NCBI GenBank assembly: GCA_050701635.1
Contig: JBOGDF010000003.1
Location: 1-41,003, forward strand
DNA length: 41,003 nucleotides
Reading direction: 5' to 3'
Source of the DNA: WHSM01 sp050701635
GTDB taxonomy: Bacteria; Actinomycetota; Actinomycetes; Mycobacteriales; Micromonosporaceae
In this document: in pieces, positions 32,410-40,555 of the stretch
Layout: each line of letters starts with the position of its first letter
How positions within the stretch are numbered: position 1 is the stretch's first letter
The notes under the pieces: model-generated
Database searches by the model: none
The model's input: only the letters and a program-made list of their open reading frames with translations
Told to the model about the DNA's origin: nothing
Translations under genes and position numbers: made by a program

Positions 32410-35400
32410 CACAGGTCCGTCCGGGTCTCGGCGGACGTCCGGTCCGCGGTGTCGAGCACACCGGGCGCCACGTAGTTGTAGAAGAACCAGTCCATGCCCG
32501 ACCCTCCGGGCAGCAGGTCGGCGGAGGTGTCGTCGAAGACCGTCTGCCCGGGGCCGGGACCCTTCAGGTACGACGTCCCGTTCAGCCCGCCCGCGATCGA
32601 CCCGTCCAGGTGGCCCACCCGCGTGGCGTAGTCGGCGTCGGTCCGGGTCCATTCCGCGCGCAGTCCGCACGAATCCGCCAGGCCGGCCGTGTCGTACGAC
32701 GTCGTACCGGCGATCAGGATGTCGTCGCCGTTGCCGCCGTTGAGCTTGTCCGCGCCGGCGCCACCGATCAGGATGTCGCGGCCGTTGCGGGTGGTGACCT
32801 GGTCGGCACCGTCACCGGCGACGACGAGTGCGGTGCCGTTGCCGGCGTCGACGGTGTCGTTGCCGTCACCGGCGAACACGACGACCGCCCGGCTGATCTT
32901 CTTGTGCACGGTGACGGTGTCGTTGCCGTCCAGGCCGTGGATGACCAGTCCTTCGCCGGGCGAGAAGGTGCCGACCACGGTGCCGTTGATCGTGATCTTC
33001 ACCATGCCGCCGGATGCCGGGGTCACGAGCACCTGGTCGCCGCCGGTGGTGCCGCTGACCCTGAGCAGCGAACCGCCGCCGCACGGGTTGTCGATGGTCC
33101 CCACGCCGAAGACGCTGACCTCGTACGTCGCAGGCGTCGACACGCCGCCGTCCTTGTCGGTCGCGGTCGCGCTCACGGTGTAGCTGCCGGCGGCGGCGTA
33201 CGTGTGGCCGAGGGATGTGGGGCTGGGGCCGGTCACGGTCTGGGTCGGCGACCCGTCGCCCCAGTTGACGACGTACGTGAACGAGGCGGCCTGGTCAGCC
33301 GGAGCCGGGTCGGTGGCGGTGAAGCTGAGACTGAACGGGTCTCCCGCCCCGACCGTGGTGGGTCCGCTGATCCCCAACGCCGGATCCACGTTGACGACGT
33401 CGACCGTGGTGGTGGCGGTGGTGGACTCGCCGTGACTGTCGGTCGCCTCGATTCCGACGGTACGCGAGGCCGGCCCGTCGATCGCGGACGCGTCGAACGT
33501 CGGCGTCGCGCCGGCGGTCTCGTAGCTGCCGTTGTTGTCGAGGTCCCAGGCGATCGTGACCGGGTCACCGTCCGGGTCCGACGTGCCGCTCGCGTCGAGC
33601 AGCACCGTTCCGCCCTCGCCGACCAGGTACGGGCCGGTGTGGGAGATCGCGGGCGGCCGGTTCTGCGGCACCACGGTCACGTCGAACGTGTCCGAGTCGC
33701 TGCCGACGCTGTTGGTCGCCGTGCAGGTCACGGTGGTGGTACCCAACGGGAACGTGTGGGGCGAGGTGATGACCAGCGGGCCGGGGATGGTGCACTCGAT
33801 CGTCGGCGCCGGTACGCCGGTGGCGCTCGTCGTCCAGGACACCGACGCCGTACCGCCGCCGGGGGTGTCCTCGGTGACCGTGATGTCGGCCGGAACGGTG
33901 ATCGCCGGCCCGGTCTGTACGGTCACCGTGAAGGTCTTCGTCTCGGGCGGGTTGACGCCGTTGTCCGCCGTGCAGCTGACCGTGGTCTCGCCTTCGGCGA
34001 AGGTGCGGGTGATCGTCACCGAGTCGTTGCCGCTGCCGATCTCGGTGGCGCCGATCTTGCAGACGATGCCGACCGGGCTCGGGTAGCCGAGCGCGCTCGC
34101 GGTGAAGGTCACCGACGCCGTGCCGCCGCCGGGGGTGTCCTCGGTGACCGTGATCGGCGCCGGCACGCTCAGCGTCGGCGACGTCTGTACGGTCACGGTG
34201 AACGACTTGGTGTCACTGCCTGCCGCGCTCGACGCCGTGCAGTCCACTGTGGTCGGGCCCTCGGTGAAGGTGTGCGGCGACGTGATCGTGGTCGCGCCGA
34301 TCTTGCAGGTGATCGTCGGCACCGGGTATCCGGTGGCGCTGGTGGTCCAGCTGACCGATGCCTGGTGCGAGTGGACCGCGTCCTCGGTGACCGTGATGTC
34401 GGCCGGGACGGTGATCACCGGCGGCTCGTACACGTCGACCAGCGCGGTCGCCTTGGCGCTGTCGACGGTCGCGTCGGCGTGCCCGGGGCCGCCGACGGCG
34501 CCCGCGGTGAAGGTCGCGGTGGCGGTCCCGGTCGGGCCGATCACGGTGTCGGCACCGGACAGCGTGCCGAACACGGCGGCGTCGAAGACGATCGGCAGAC
34601 CGATCAGTACGTCCAGGTCGGACACCGGGATCGGCGTACCGGCGGAGTTCTTCAACACGCTCGCGGTCAGCGTGGTCGCATTGGGTTGGCCGGCGGGAGG
34701 CGGCGTGGCGTAGATGATGTTGGGGGAGGCGGTGTGCGTCAACACCAGGCGCGGATTGACCGAGCCGCCGCCCGCCACGGTGTCGCACGCGGCCGTACCG
34801 AGGGTGGGGTCCTGGTTGCAGCCCCACCAGTTGTTGTCGGCGACGAGCGTGCCGCCGGTCTTGCGCAGGCCCCGGTCGGTGACCACCGCCGCCTGGTTGC
34901 GCCAGAACCGGTTGAAGTGCGCGGTGAACGTACCGCCGGACTGGTAGACACCGCCGCCCTGGCCGATCGCGCGGTTGGCCAGGATCTGGTTCTTCGTGAC
35001 GTTGGACGTACCGGAGAGGAAGGCGATACCGCCGCCGTTGCGGGCGGTGTTGCTGAGCGCTCCGACGAAAACGCCACCACCGATCGTCGAGCCGGTCAGG
35101 GTCAGCAGGCCCTTGAAGTGCAGGATGCCGCCGCCGTCCCCGACGCCGTCGTTGGTCGCCACGCCGGCACCGGTGACGACACCGTCGGCCGCGTTGGACT
35201 GGATGGTCACGTTCGTGTACGTCGACGCCGCCCCCGCGATCACCGACGTGTCGGGGTTGTCGAAGCTGCCGCCGCCGTCGTCCCCGGCCTTGTTGCCGAT
35301 CACCGAGCCGCCGGTCATCGAGAACGCCTTGTTGGCCTGGTAGAGGCCGCCACCGTCGATCTCGGCCTGGTTGCCGTTGACGCTCACGTTGCTGAAAGTC

Positions 35401-36344
35401 GCCGAGCCGCGGGCCCCCACGTTGAGGCCGCCGCCGTTGCCACCCTGCGGGCCGGAGCTCTCGACGTCGAACAGCGCGGAGTTACCGGTGATCGTGCTGT
35501 TGGTCAGCGTCAACGTGTCGTTGTCCCGGGGCAGCCAGATCGCGCCGCCGCCGTCGCCGGCCTGGGCGGTGTTGCCGCTCAGGGTCAGCCCGCTCGCGTC
35601 GAGCGTGGCGAAGCGCGCGAACACGCCGCCGCCGTTCCACTCGGCCGTGTTGTTGGCGACCGTCACGTTGGTGAGGCTCAGCGTGTGGTCGTTCAGGCCG
35701 CCTCCGGGTACGTCGTACCCGTCGTAGCGGATGGCGGCGCCGTCGGCGAAGTTCTGCCCCGAGTTGCCGGTCGGGTCGTTGTCGTACACCTCGTCGACGT
35801 ACCCGTTCTGCAGCGTCATGCCGCTCAGCGAGACGTTGATCGTGTTGCCCGGCGGGTCGATGCCCAGGCCACAGGGGCCGGTGCCGGAGTCGAAAGCCCG
35901 GTCGATGCCGTTGGCGTCGATGACCGTCACCCCGGCGCCCGCGCCGACGATCGACACGTCGCCTGCCTTGAGGTCAAGGTCGCCGACCGTGTCGTTGTCG
36001 CCGCTGCAGAAGTTGTCGTTCTCGTAGTCGGGGTCCGCGGGACCCGTGGACGTACGGGTCAGCAGGTACGTGCCGGCCGCCACGTCGATGACGTCGGCGC
36101 CTGCGGCGTTGGCCAGCGCGTTGGCCTCCATCACCGCTGCGCGCAGAGAACAGCCACCAACCGAGTCGGCGCAGACGCCGTCGCCCGGGTTGGCGTCGAC
36201 CGTGTCGGCCGTCTTGTCCACGACGAGGGTATTGGCCGCGTAGGCGGCGGTCGACAGACCGACACTGATGCCCACGATCAGGACGGCACATCCCATGCCG
36301 GCCATGAAACGACGTGCCCGCCCAGCAACCATGACTCGCACCAT
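32409..36344 (-). CDS. Giant secreted surface protein: CSLREA, beta-helix, three HYR-like, two PKD and RTX-repeat domains
   Basis: This 1311-residue protein has a Sec signal (about 1-36). A CSLREA domain follows (CADSVGGCSLRAAVMEANA, 58-76). Residues 100-530 form a Gly/Asn-rich parallel beta-helix (repeated GGG-hydrophobic-NNTA units). Three HYR-like units start with ITVPADITVTED or a variant, at about 644, 725 and 814; their DNA is near-identical in places (for example around 33870, 34135 and 34385). Two PKD-like domains (about 896-985, 990-1080) and calcium-binding nonapeptides (AGDGNDTVDAG, GGAGADKLNGGNGDD, 1137-1212) precede a 100-residue tail ending WFFYNYVAPGVLD. It is exported and probably calcium-stabilised. 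It is the first gene of the operon with DUF6916 and three collar proteins. Confidence 0.9.
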   Translation of the reverse strand: MVRVMVAGRARRFMAGMGCAVLIVGISVGLSTAAYAANTLVVDKTADTVDANPGDGVCADSVGGCSLRAAVMEANALANAAGADVIDVAAGTYLLTRTSTGPADPDYENDNFCSGDNDTVGDLDLKAGDVSIVGAGAGVTVIDANGIDRAFDSGTGPCGLGIDPPGNTINVSLSGMTLQNGYVDEVYDNDPTGNSGQNFADGAAIRYDGYDVPGGGLNDHTLSLTNVTVANNTAEWNGGGVFARFATLDASGLTLSGNTAQAGDGGGAIWLPRDNDTLTLTNSTITGNSALFDVESSGPQGGNGGGLNVGARGSATFSNVSVNGNQAEIDGGGLYQANKAFSMTGGSVIGNKAGDDGGGSFDNPDTSVIAGAASTYTNVTIQSNAADGVVTGAGVATNDGVGDGGGILHFKGLLTLTGSTIGGGVFVGALSNTARNGGGIAFLSGTSNVTKNQILANRAIGQGGGVYQSGGTFTAHFNRFWRNQAAVVTDRGLRKTGGTLVADNNWWGCNQDPTLGTAACDTVAGGGSVNPRLVLTHTASPNIIYATPPPAGQPNATTLTASVLKNSAGTPIPVSDLDVLIGLPIVFDAAVFGTLSGADTVIGPTGTATATFTAGAVGGPGHADATVDSAKATALVDVYEPPVITVPADITVTEDAVHSHQASVSWTTSATGYPVPTITCKIGATTITSPHTFTEGPTTVDCTASSAAGSDTKSFTVTVQTSPTLSVPAPITVTEDTPGGGTASVTFTASALGYPSPVGIVCKIGATEIGSGNDSVTITRTFAEGETTVSCTADNGVNPPETKTFTVTVQTGPAITVPADITVTEDTPGGGTASVSWTTSATGVPAPTIECTIPGPLVITSPHTFPLGTTTVTCTATNSVGSDSDTFDVTVVPQNRPPAISHTGPYLVGEGGTVLLDASGTSDPDGDPVTIAWDLDNNGSYETAGATPTFDASAIDGPASRTVGIEATDSHGESTTATTTVDVVNVDPALGISGPTTVGAGDPFSLSFTATDPAPADQAASFTYVVNWGDGSPTQTVTGPSPTSLGHTYAAAGSYTVSATATDKDGGVSTPATYEVSVFGVGTIDNPCGGGSLLRVSGTTGGDQVLVTPASGGMVKITINGTVVGTFSPGEGLVIHGLDGNDTVTVHKKISRAVVVFAGDGNDTVDAGNGTALVVAGDGADQVTTRNGRDILIGGAGADKLNGGNGDDILIAGTTSYDTAGLADSCGLRAEWTRTDADYATRVGHLDGSIAGGLNGTSYLKGPGPGQTVFDDTSADLLPGGSGMDWFFYNYVAPGVLDTADRTSAETRTDL

Positions 36345-36516
36345 GTCCCGCCGCCTTCCGGATGGTGCCTCGGTAGAGCTCAGCGGAGTATCTGCTTGCG
36401 AGATTCCGGAAAACCATTGGCCATAAGTTGGTATTTCCAGTCACATTTCTGACTCGAGCCGCGCCAGTCAGGTAGCGGCCACAGTGGGTTGCGCGCCGGG
36501 CTGACGCGGATCCGGC
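36345..36516 (-). promoter_or_regulatory. Promoter region of the five-gene surface operon
   Basis: The 172-bp gap between the broken chitinase gene and the surface-protein gene contains an AT-rich island at about 36409-36452, unusual for this DNA and the likely promoter site. GGAAGG lies upstream of ATG 36344. No clear -35/-10 pair or palindrome could be assigned. The chitinase stop is at 36517, so read-through is also possible. Confidence 0.4.
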
Positions 36517-37862
36517 TCAGCGGCCCTGCAGCGCCTTGACGTTGTCCCCGAAGGTCCAGCCTTTGGAGCCGTCCCAGTTGATCGACCAGGTCATCAGGCC
36601 CTTCAGGCCGCCCGAGTACGTGTTCCAGGCTTGTGCCACCAACGACGGTGACATGTATCCGCCGCCGGCGCCTGGCTGGGCCGGCAGCCCGGGAACCTGC
36701 TTGTCGTACGGCACCCGGATAGTGGTGCCCTGCACGACGAGTCCTCGGTTCAGGCAGTCGGTCTGCACCGTGAAGCCCTGGACAGTGCCGGCTTGGTACG
36801 AGTCGCCGGAGCAGCCGTACATGCTTCCGTTGTAGTACTGCATGTTCAGCCACCAGAGCCGGCTGTTGTCGGCGTACTTCTTGATGATCGGCAGGTACGC
36901 GCCCCAGATCGAGCCGTAGGTGACGCTGCCGCCGGTCACGTACGCGGTCTCCGGCGCCATCGTGAGGCCGAAGTTCGACGGCATCCCCGCCAGCACGCCG
37001 TCGATGATCCGGATCAGATTCGCCTGCGACGTGGACAACTGGTTGATGTTGCCACTGCCGACGAGGCCGGTCTCGATGTCGATGTCGATACCGTCGAAGT
37101 TGTACTTCTTGAGGATCGGCACCACCGTGGCGACGAACCGGTCCGCGACCGCGGCCGAGCTGAGGTCGATGCCGGCCGCCGCGCCGCCGATCGACATCAG
37201 GATCGTGGCCCCGGCCGCCTTCGCCTGACACATCTCGGTCGGCGTGGGCACACGTACGCCGGAGTCCATGCCGTCCTCCCACAGGACCGTCCCGTCGGAG
37301 CGGATCACGGGGAAGGCCGCGTTGATCACGTTGTGGCCATGTGCACGGATCCGGGAGTCGGTGATCGGGATCCAGCCGAGGCCGGGGTGTACGCCTGATC
37401 CGTCCCAGTTCTCCCAGTAGCCCTGGAGCACCTTGCCCGCCGGCCTCGACTTCACCGGGCAGGTGGCGCCGGTGGGGAAGCGGTCGGCGACACCGTGGGT
37501 GAGACGGTCGGCGACGCGGTGGGGGAGGAGGTCGGCGAGGCTGTGGGCGACGGGGACGGTGAGGGGCCGCCGTCGCAGGGGCCGAGGTCCTTCCACAGGG
37601 ACGGCGCCGCCTCCGGGTTCCAGCCGGCGCCCGGGTACGCGGTGTGCGCGACCTGTGCCTCGTACAGCCGGCTGTGGTACGTGACCCGGTCGCCGACCGC
37701 ATAGTTGACGCCTTCGGCCCACTCCGGAGCGGAACACGGAACGTCGAGAGCAGCCGGATGACTCGAGTCGAGGGCGTGAGCGATCGGCACGAGTCCCAGC
37801 GCCGTCCCGATCGTCACCGCTGCGCCTGCCGCCAGGACCACGACTGTTCGCCCAACTCTCAT
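36517..37862 (-). pseudogene. Secreted GH18 chitinase with CBM5/12, split by a one-base frameshift in the linker
   Basis: From ATG 37862 one frame encodes a signal peptide (about 1-30), a chitin-binding type-3 module (WAEGVNYAVGDRVTYHSRLY, then WNPEAAPSLWKDLGPC) and a linker of SPT-type repeats, then stops at 37452. The second frame encodes the whole catalytic domain: CPVKSRPAGKVLQGYWENWD, the GH18 motif FDGIDIDIETG (catalytic Glu last in DxxDxDxE), MAPETAYV, LMTWSINWD and an end at 36517. The frames cross at a run of four G on the plus strand (37474-37477). One extra base there would give a continuous 448-residue enzyme with the linker reading SPTASPTGATCP. It is a recent pseudogene, a phase-variable gene or a sequencing error. 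Confidence 0.85.
37481..37563 (-). repeat. Low-complexity Ser-Pro-Thr linker repeats of the chitinase
   Basis: Tandem units of about 12 bases (GCGAC/GGTCGG-type on the plus strand) encode SPTASPTSSPTASPTVSPTV. Such repeats are prone to slipped-strand mispairing. They lie next to the frameshift at 37474-37477. Confidence 0.7.
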
Positions 37863-38263
37863 GGTGACCCTACCTCGGAGAAGCATTTAGTAAAGTTTCC
37901 TAAAAATACCTCCTCCGGGCAACCCGCGCTGGGACCCAGGGTGCGGCTCGCCTGCTTGAGCCAACCGCTTGCCTGGACGACCTCGTTGGTGTTCAACAGC
38001 ACCCACCACAGCCAGAACGCCACCTGCGCCGCGTCATCGAACTCGTCGGCACTGACCCGCAGGTCGAAGACACGGTGAAGCAGGGCGACCGCCTCGTCAC
38101 CCCGGGCAGAAACCTGGGCCGCCTCGGCGAACGCTCCCAGATCCTCGACGGCGAGCGGCTCTTCGGCGTCTGCCGCGGCGTACTCCGCGCACGCCTCCTC
38201 CCACCGGGAGGCACGGTGAAGCTCCCGTGCGCGGGCCAGGTGCGCCGTGGCGACGGCTTCCAT
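37859..38263 (-). pseudogene. Truncated N-terminal part of a helical-repeat LuxR-type regulator
   Basis: ATG 38263 opens a 134-residue frame. Residues 1-115 (HLARARELHRASRWEEACAE, LAVEDLGAFAEAAQVSARGD, EAVALLHRVFDLRV) resemble the N-terminal TPR-like repeats of actinobacterial LuxR regulators of about 350-550 residues. After about residue 118 the sequence becomes untypical (LGNFTKCFSEVGSP) and runs through the AT-rich chitinase promoter to a stop at 37859. The rest of the repeats and the helix-turn-helix are absent, so this is probably a gene cut off when the chitinase segment was joined to it. It is divergent from the alpha/beta hydrolase gene. Confidence 0.6.
37887..37903. promoter_or_regulatory. 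17-bp imperfect palindrome upstream of the chitinase
   Basis: TTAGTAAAGTTTCCTAA has eight-base arms around a central G with one mismatched pair. It lies in the strongest AT-rich island of the area, 25 bp before the chitinase ATG. The TTAGGAAA half-site resembles operators I recall for ROK-family sugar regulators upstream of secreted glycosidases, but the regulator is not in the window. Confidence 0.55.
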
Positions 38264-38392
38264 GCCTCCACGCCCTCGGACCCAGGGTGGCAGCCAATGC
38301 CGATCCGTACCGCTGCTCGGACGGCCAGTCTCGAATCAGCAGCTCGCAAGGCGAGCTCCGCATGAACGAGACCTACGACCTCAGGGGTTCCG

Positions 38393-39226
38393 ATGAAGAC
38401 GACAAACGTGAACGGCATCGAGTTGGCCTACGACGTCCAGGGTGAGGGAGAACCGGTGCTGTTCATCCACGGCGCCATCTGGGCCGACTTCCTTCGTCCG
38501 TTGGCCGAACAACCGGCGTTCAGCGGGTTCCAGCGGATCCGCTATCACCGGCGCGGGTACGGCGAGAGCCGCGGACCGGCGGGTGGCTTCGACATGCAGG
38601 CGGCCGACATCGTTGCCCTGCTGGACCATCTCGAGGTGGACCGGGCACACCTTATCGGCCACTCCGAGGGTGCGATGATCGCTCTCGTACTCGCAGCCTC
38701 TCACCCCGATCGAGTACGGTCTCTGGCGCTGCTCGAGCCGCTGCCGTCGAGCAGTTGGCTGGCTGCCAGCGACTTCGCGGACCTGCTGGGAACACTGGGA
38801 CCGGCGTTCGAGGCGATGGTGGGTCGTTACCGGGCGGGTGACATCGCCGGCGCCTACGAGTCGCTCTTCGAGCCAACTGGCCTGGATTGGCGCGCGGCTG
38901 CGGAAGCCGCGGGGCCCGGCGTCGTCGACCAGGGCATCAGGGACGCGGCAACGTTCGTCGAGGGCGAAGCTTCCGCATTGGTCGAGTGGAGCTACGGGGT
39001 CGAGCAGGCGGCAACGATCGACAGCCCAGTGCTCTCGTGGTCTGCGGCTTCGGATAACCCGATCAACCCCGCGACGCGAGCCTTCCTCTACGAGTTGTTC
39101 CCGCACCGCGAGGAGGTCATCCTCCGGGATGGAGATCACTTCTCGGTCACTACGGACCCAGCGGCCGTAGCCGAGCCGATCGCCGAGTTCGTCTCGCGCC
39201 ACAGCGCGGCCGCGGCGCTCACGTGA
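38393..39226 (+). CDS. Alpha/beta hydrolase
   Basis: This 277-residue protein has the oxyanion motif LFIHGAIWADF (residues 23-33), the nucleophile elbow LIGHSEGAM with Ser91, and the catalytic His in LRDGDHFSV (about residue 247). An acid on the strand before it (WSAASDN) completes a likely triad. It is cytoplasmic, without a signal. RYHRRGYGES is typical of the family. The reaction (ester, lactone, epoxide or other) cannot be deduced. ATG 38393 follows GGGG. It is divergent from the regulator remnant, which in an intact form could have controlled it. Confidence 0.9.
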   Translation: MKTTNVNGIELAYDVQGEGEPVLFIHGAIWADFLRPLAEQPAFSGFQRIRYHRRGYGESRGPAGGFDMQAADIVALLDHLEVDRAHLIGHSEGAMIALVLAASHPDRVRSLALLEPLPSSSWLAASDFADLLGTLGPAFEAMVGRYRAGDIAGAYESLFEPTGLDWRAAAEAAGPGVVDQGIRDAATFVEGEASALVEWSYGVEQAATIDSPVLSWSAASDNPINPATRAFLYELFPHREEVILRDGDHFSVTTDPAAVAEPIAEFVSRHSAAAALT

Positions 39227-39266
39227 CGTTGCGTCCGCTCGGGGACCGGCCTGCCCTCGCGCACTG

Positions 39267-40412
39267 TCACCCGAGCCAGGTGGTGAGGCGCTGCTGCTCC
39301 CACCGCTGCTTCCCGGCGAAGCTGGAGTCGTCGGGAGGGTTGATGGTGACGTCGGGCCGGGGCTCGGCGTAGAAGTCGCCCGCGACGGAGGCGACCTTCC
39401 GGCCGGGCAGCTCCAGGAAGCAGAAGCCGTGGCCGTCGAAGGCTGCCCGTTCGCCGCCGTGCAGGTCGGCGGCGAGGTTGGCCGCGGCGACCTCGCCGGC
39501 CGCCTCGGCGAACACGCCGGCCTTGGGCAGTTGCGCGGAGGCGGTGGGGATCTGGGTGCAGTCGCCGACGGCGTACACCCGTTCGGCGCTGGTGGCGAAG
39601 CTGAGCCGGTCCGGATGGATCCAGCCGGCCGGTCCGCCCACCGTGCTGGCCGCCACGACCGGCGGCGGCGCGGCTGCGGGCACGCCGAGCAGCAACCCCC
39701 ACTCGAGGGTTTTGCCACCGGCGAATCGTACGGCGCGCGCGCCGTGGTCGATCGATTCGACCGGATGCTCGGTCAGCACGGTGACGCCGCGTTCGGTCAG
39801 CCAATCGGCGAGGTAGCGGCTGGCATCCGGACCGGCCACCGGAAGGGTCAGCGGCGCCGGTGTGCTCACCACAACGTCCACCCGGTCGCGCAGCCCGCGT
39901 TCGCGCAGCCATTCGTCCAGCAGCAGCGCCGCCTCGAACGGTGCCGGCGGGCACAGGTACGGCGCACCCAGGATGCTCACCAGCAGCGTGCCGTCGGTCA
40001 GCGCGGCGAGCGCCGCGCGGATCTGCGGCAGCGCCGCGGCGTCGTACAGGTTGTGCCCGCCTGGGCTGAGCAGCGCGGTGTGTTTCGGCTGGTGGCCGGC
40101 GCCGAGCGCGATCACCAGACCGTCGCCGCGCAGCGCCCCGGCGGTCGTCTCGACGGCCCGCGCGTCAGCGTCGATCGCTGTGATCTCGGCGCGGACGTAC
40201 CGGATCCCGTGCTCTGCGAGCCGGTCCAGCGGACGGCTGCCTTCGGCCAGGGATCGCCGCCCGACGAGATCCCACAGCTTGGCGAAGCCGACGAAGAACC
40301 GGTCGCTGGACGCGATCAGCGTGATCTCATCCCCAGGCGGCAGCCGGCGGCGCAGCTCGTGCGCCGCGGCCAGGCCGCCGAAGCCCCCGCCGAGCACCAG
40401 CACGTGCGCCAT
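39267..40412 (-). CDS. FAD-dependent pyridine nucleotide-disulfide oxidoreductase, sulfide:quinone reductase/NDH-2-like
   Basis: This 381-residue flavoprotein starts at ATG 40412 (GGAGGTGA upstream). The FAD Rossmann motif is VLVLGGGFGGLAAAHELRRR (residues 4-23). LVIALGAGHQ is the second strand, and the final FAD motif is VYAVGDCTQIP, followed by LPKAGVFAEAAGEVAAANLA as in sulfide:quinone reductase and NADH dehydrogenase-like enzymes. A Cys lies in GAPYLCPPAPFEAALLLDEW, a place where related enzymes have a redox-active Cys; the usual second catalytic Cys is not obvious. The acceptor and donor are unknown. It follows the nitroreductase gene on the same strand by 143 bp. Confidence 0.9.
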   Translation of the reverse strand: MAHVLVLGGGFGGLAAAHELRRRLPPGDEITLIASSDRFFVGFAKLWDLVGRRSLAEGSRPLDRLAEHGIRYVRAEITAIDADARAVETTAGALRGDGLVIALGAGHQPKHTALLSPGGHNLYDAAALPQIRAALAALTDGTLLVSILGAPYLCPPAPFEAALLLDEWLRERGLRDRVDVVVSTPAPLTLPVAGPDASRYLADWLTERGVTVLTEHPVESIDHGARAVRFAGGKTLEWGLLLGVPAAAPPPVVAASTVGGPAGWIHPDRLSFATSAERVYAVGDCTQIPTASAQLPKAGVFAEAAGEVAAANLAADLHGGERAAFDGHGFCFLELPGRKVASVAGDFYAEPRPDVTINPPDDSSFAGKQRWEQQRLTTWLG

Positions 40413-40555
40413 CAGGTCACCTCCGGCCGCTATGGGATCAGCCCAGTCTCGCCTACGTCGCCGCGAGCTTCCACCGCTTCGCCCGGCACGACCCGACGCT
40501 ACAGGGTCAGCGGGCCGTCGAGCACCATGTCGGTCGCCCGACGTCGAACTTCCGT

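Noticed and set aside
32610..36452. Very long open frame on the plus strand opposite the surface-protein gene
   Set aside because: It is an Arg/Gly/Val/Asp-rich antisense frame of the kind GC-rich third positions create. It has no domain, while the minus strand has a signal peptide and recognisable domains.
37481..37563. CRISPR-like short repeats
   Set aside because: They are contiguous coding units for a Ser/Pro/Thr linker with no spacers and no cas genes.
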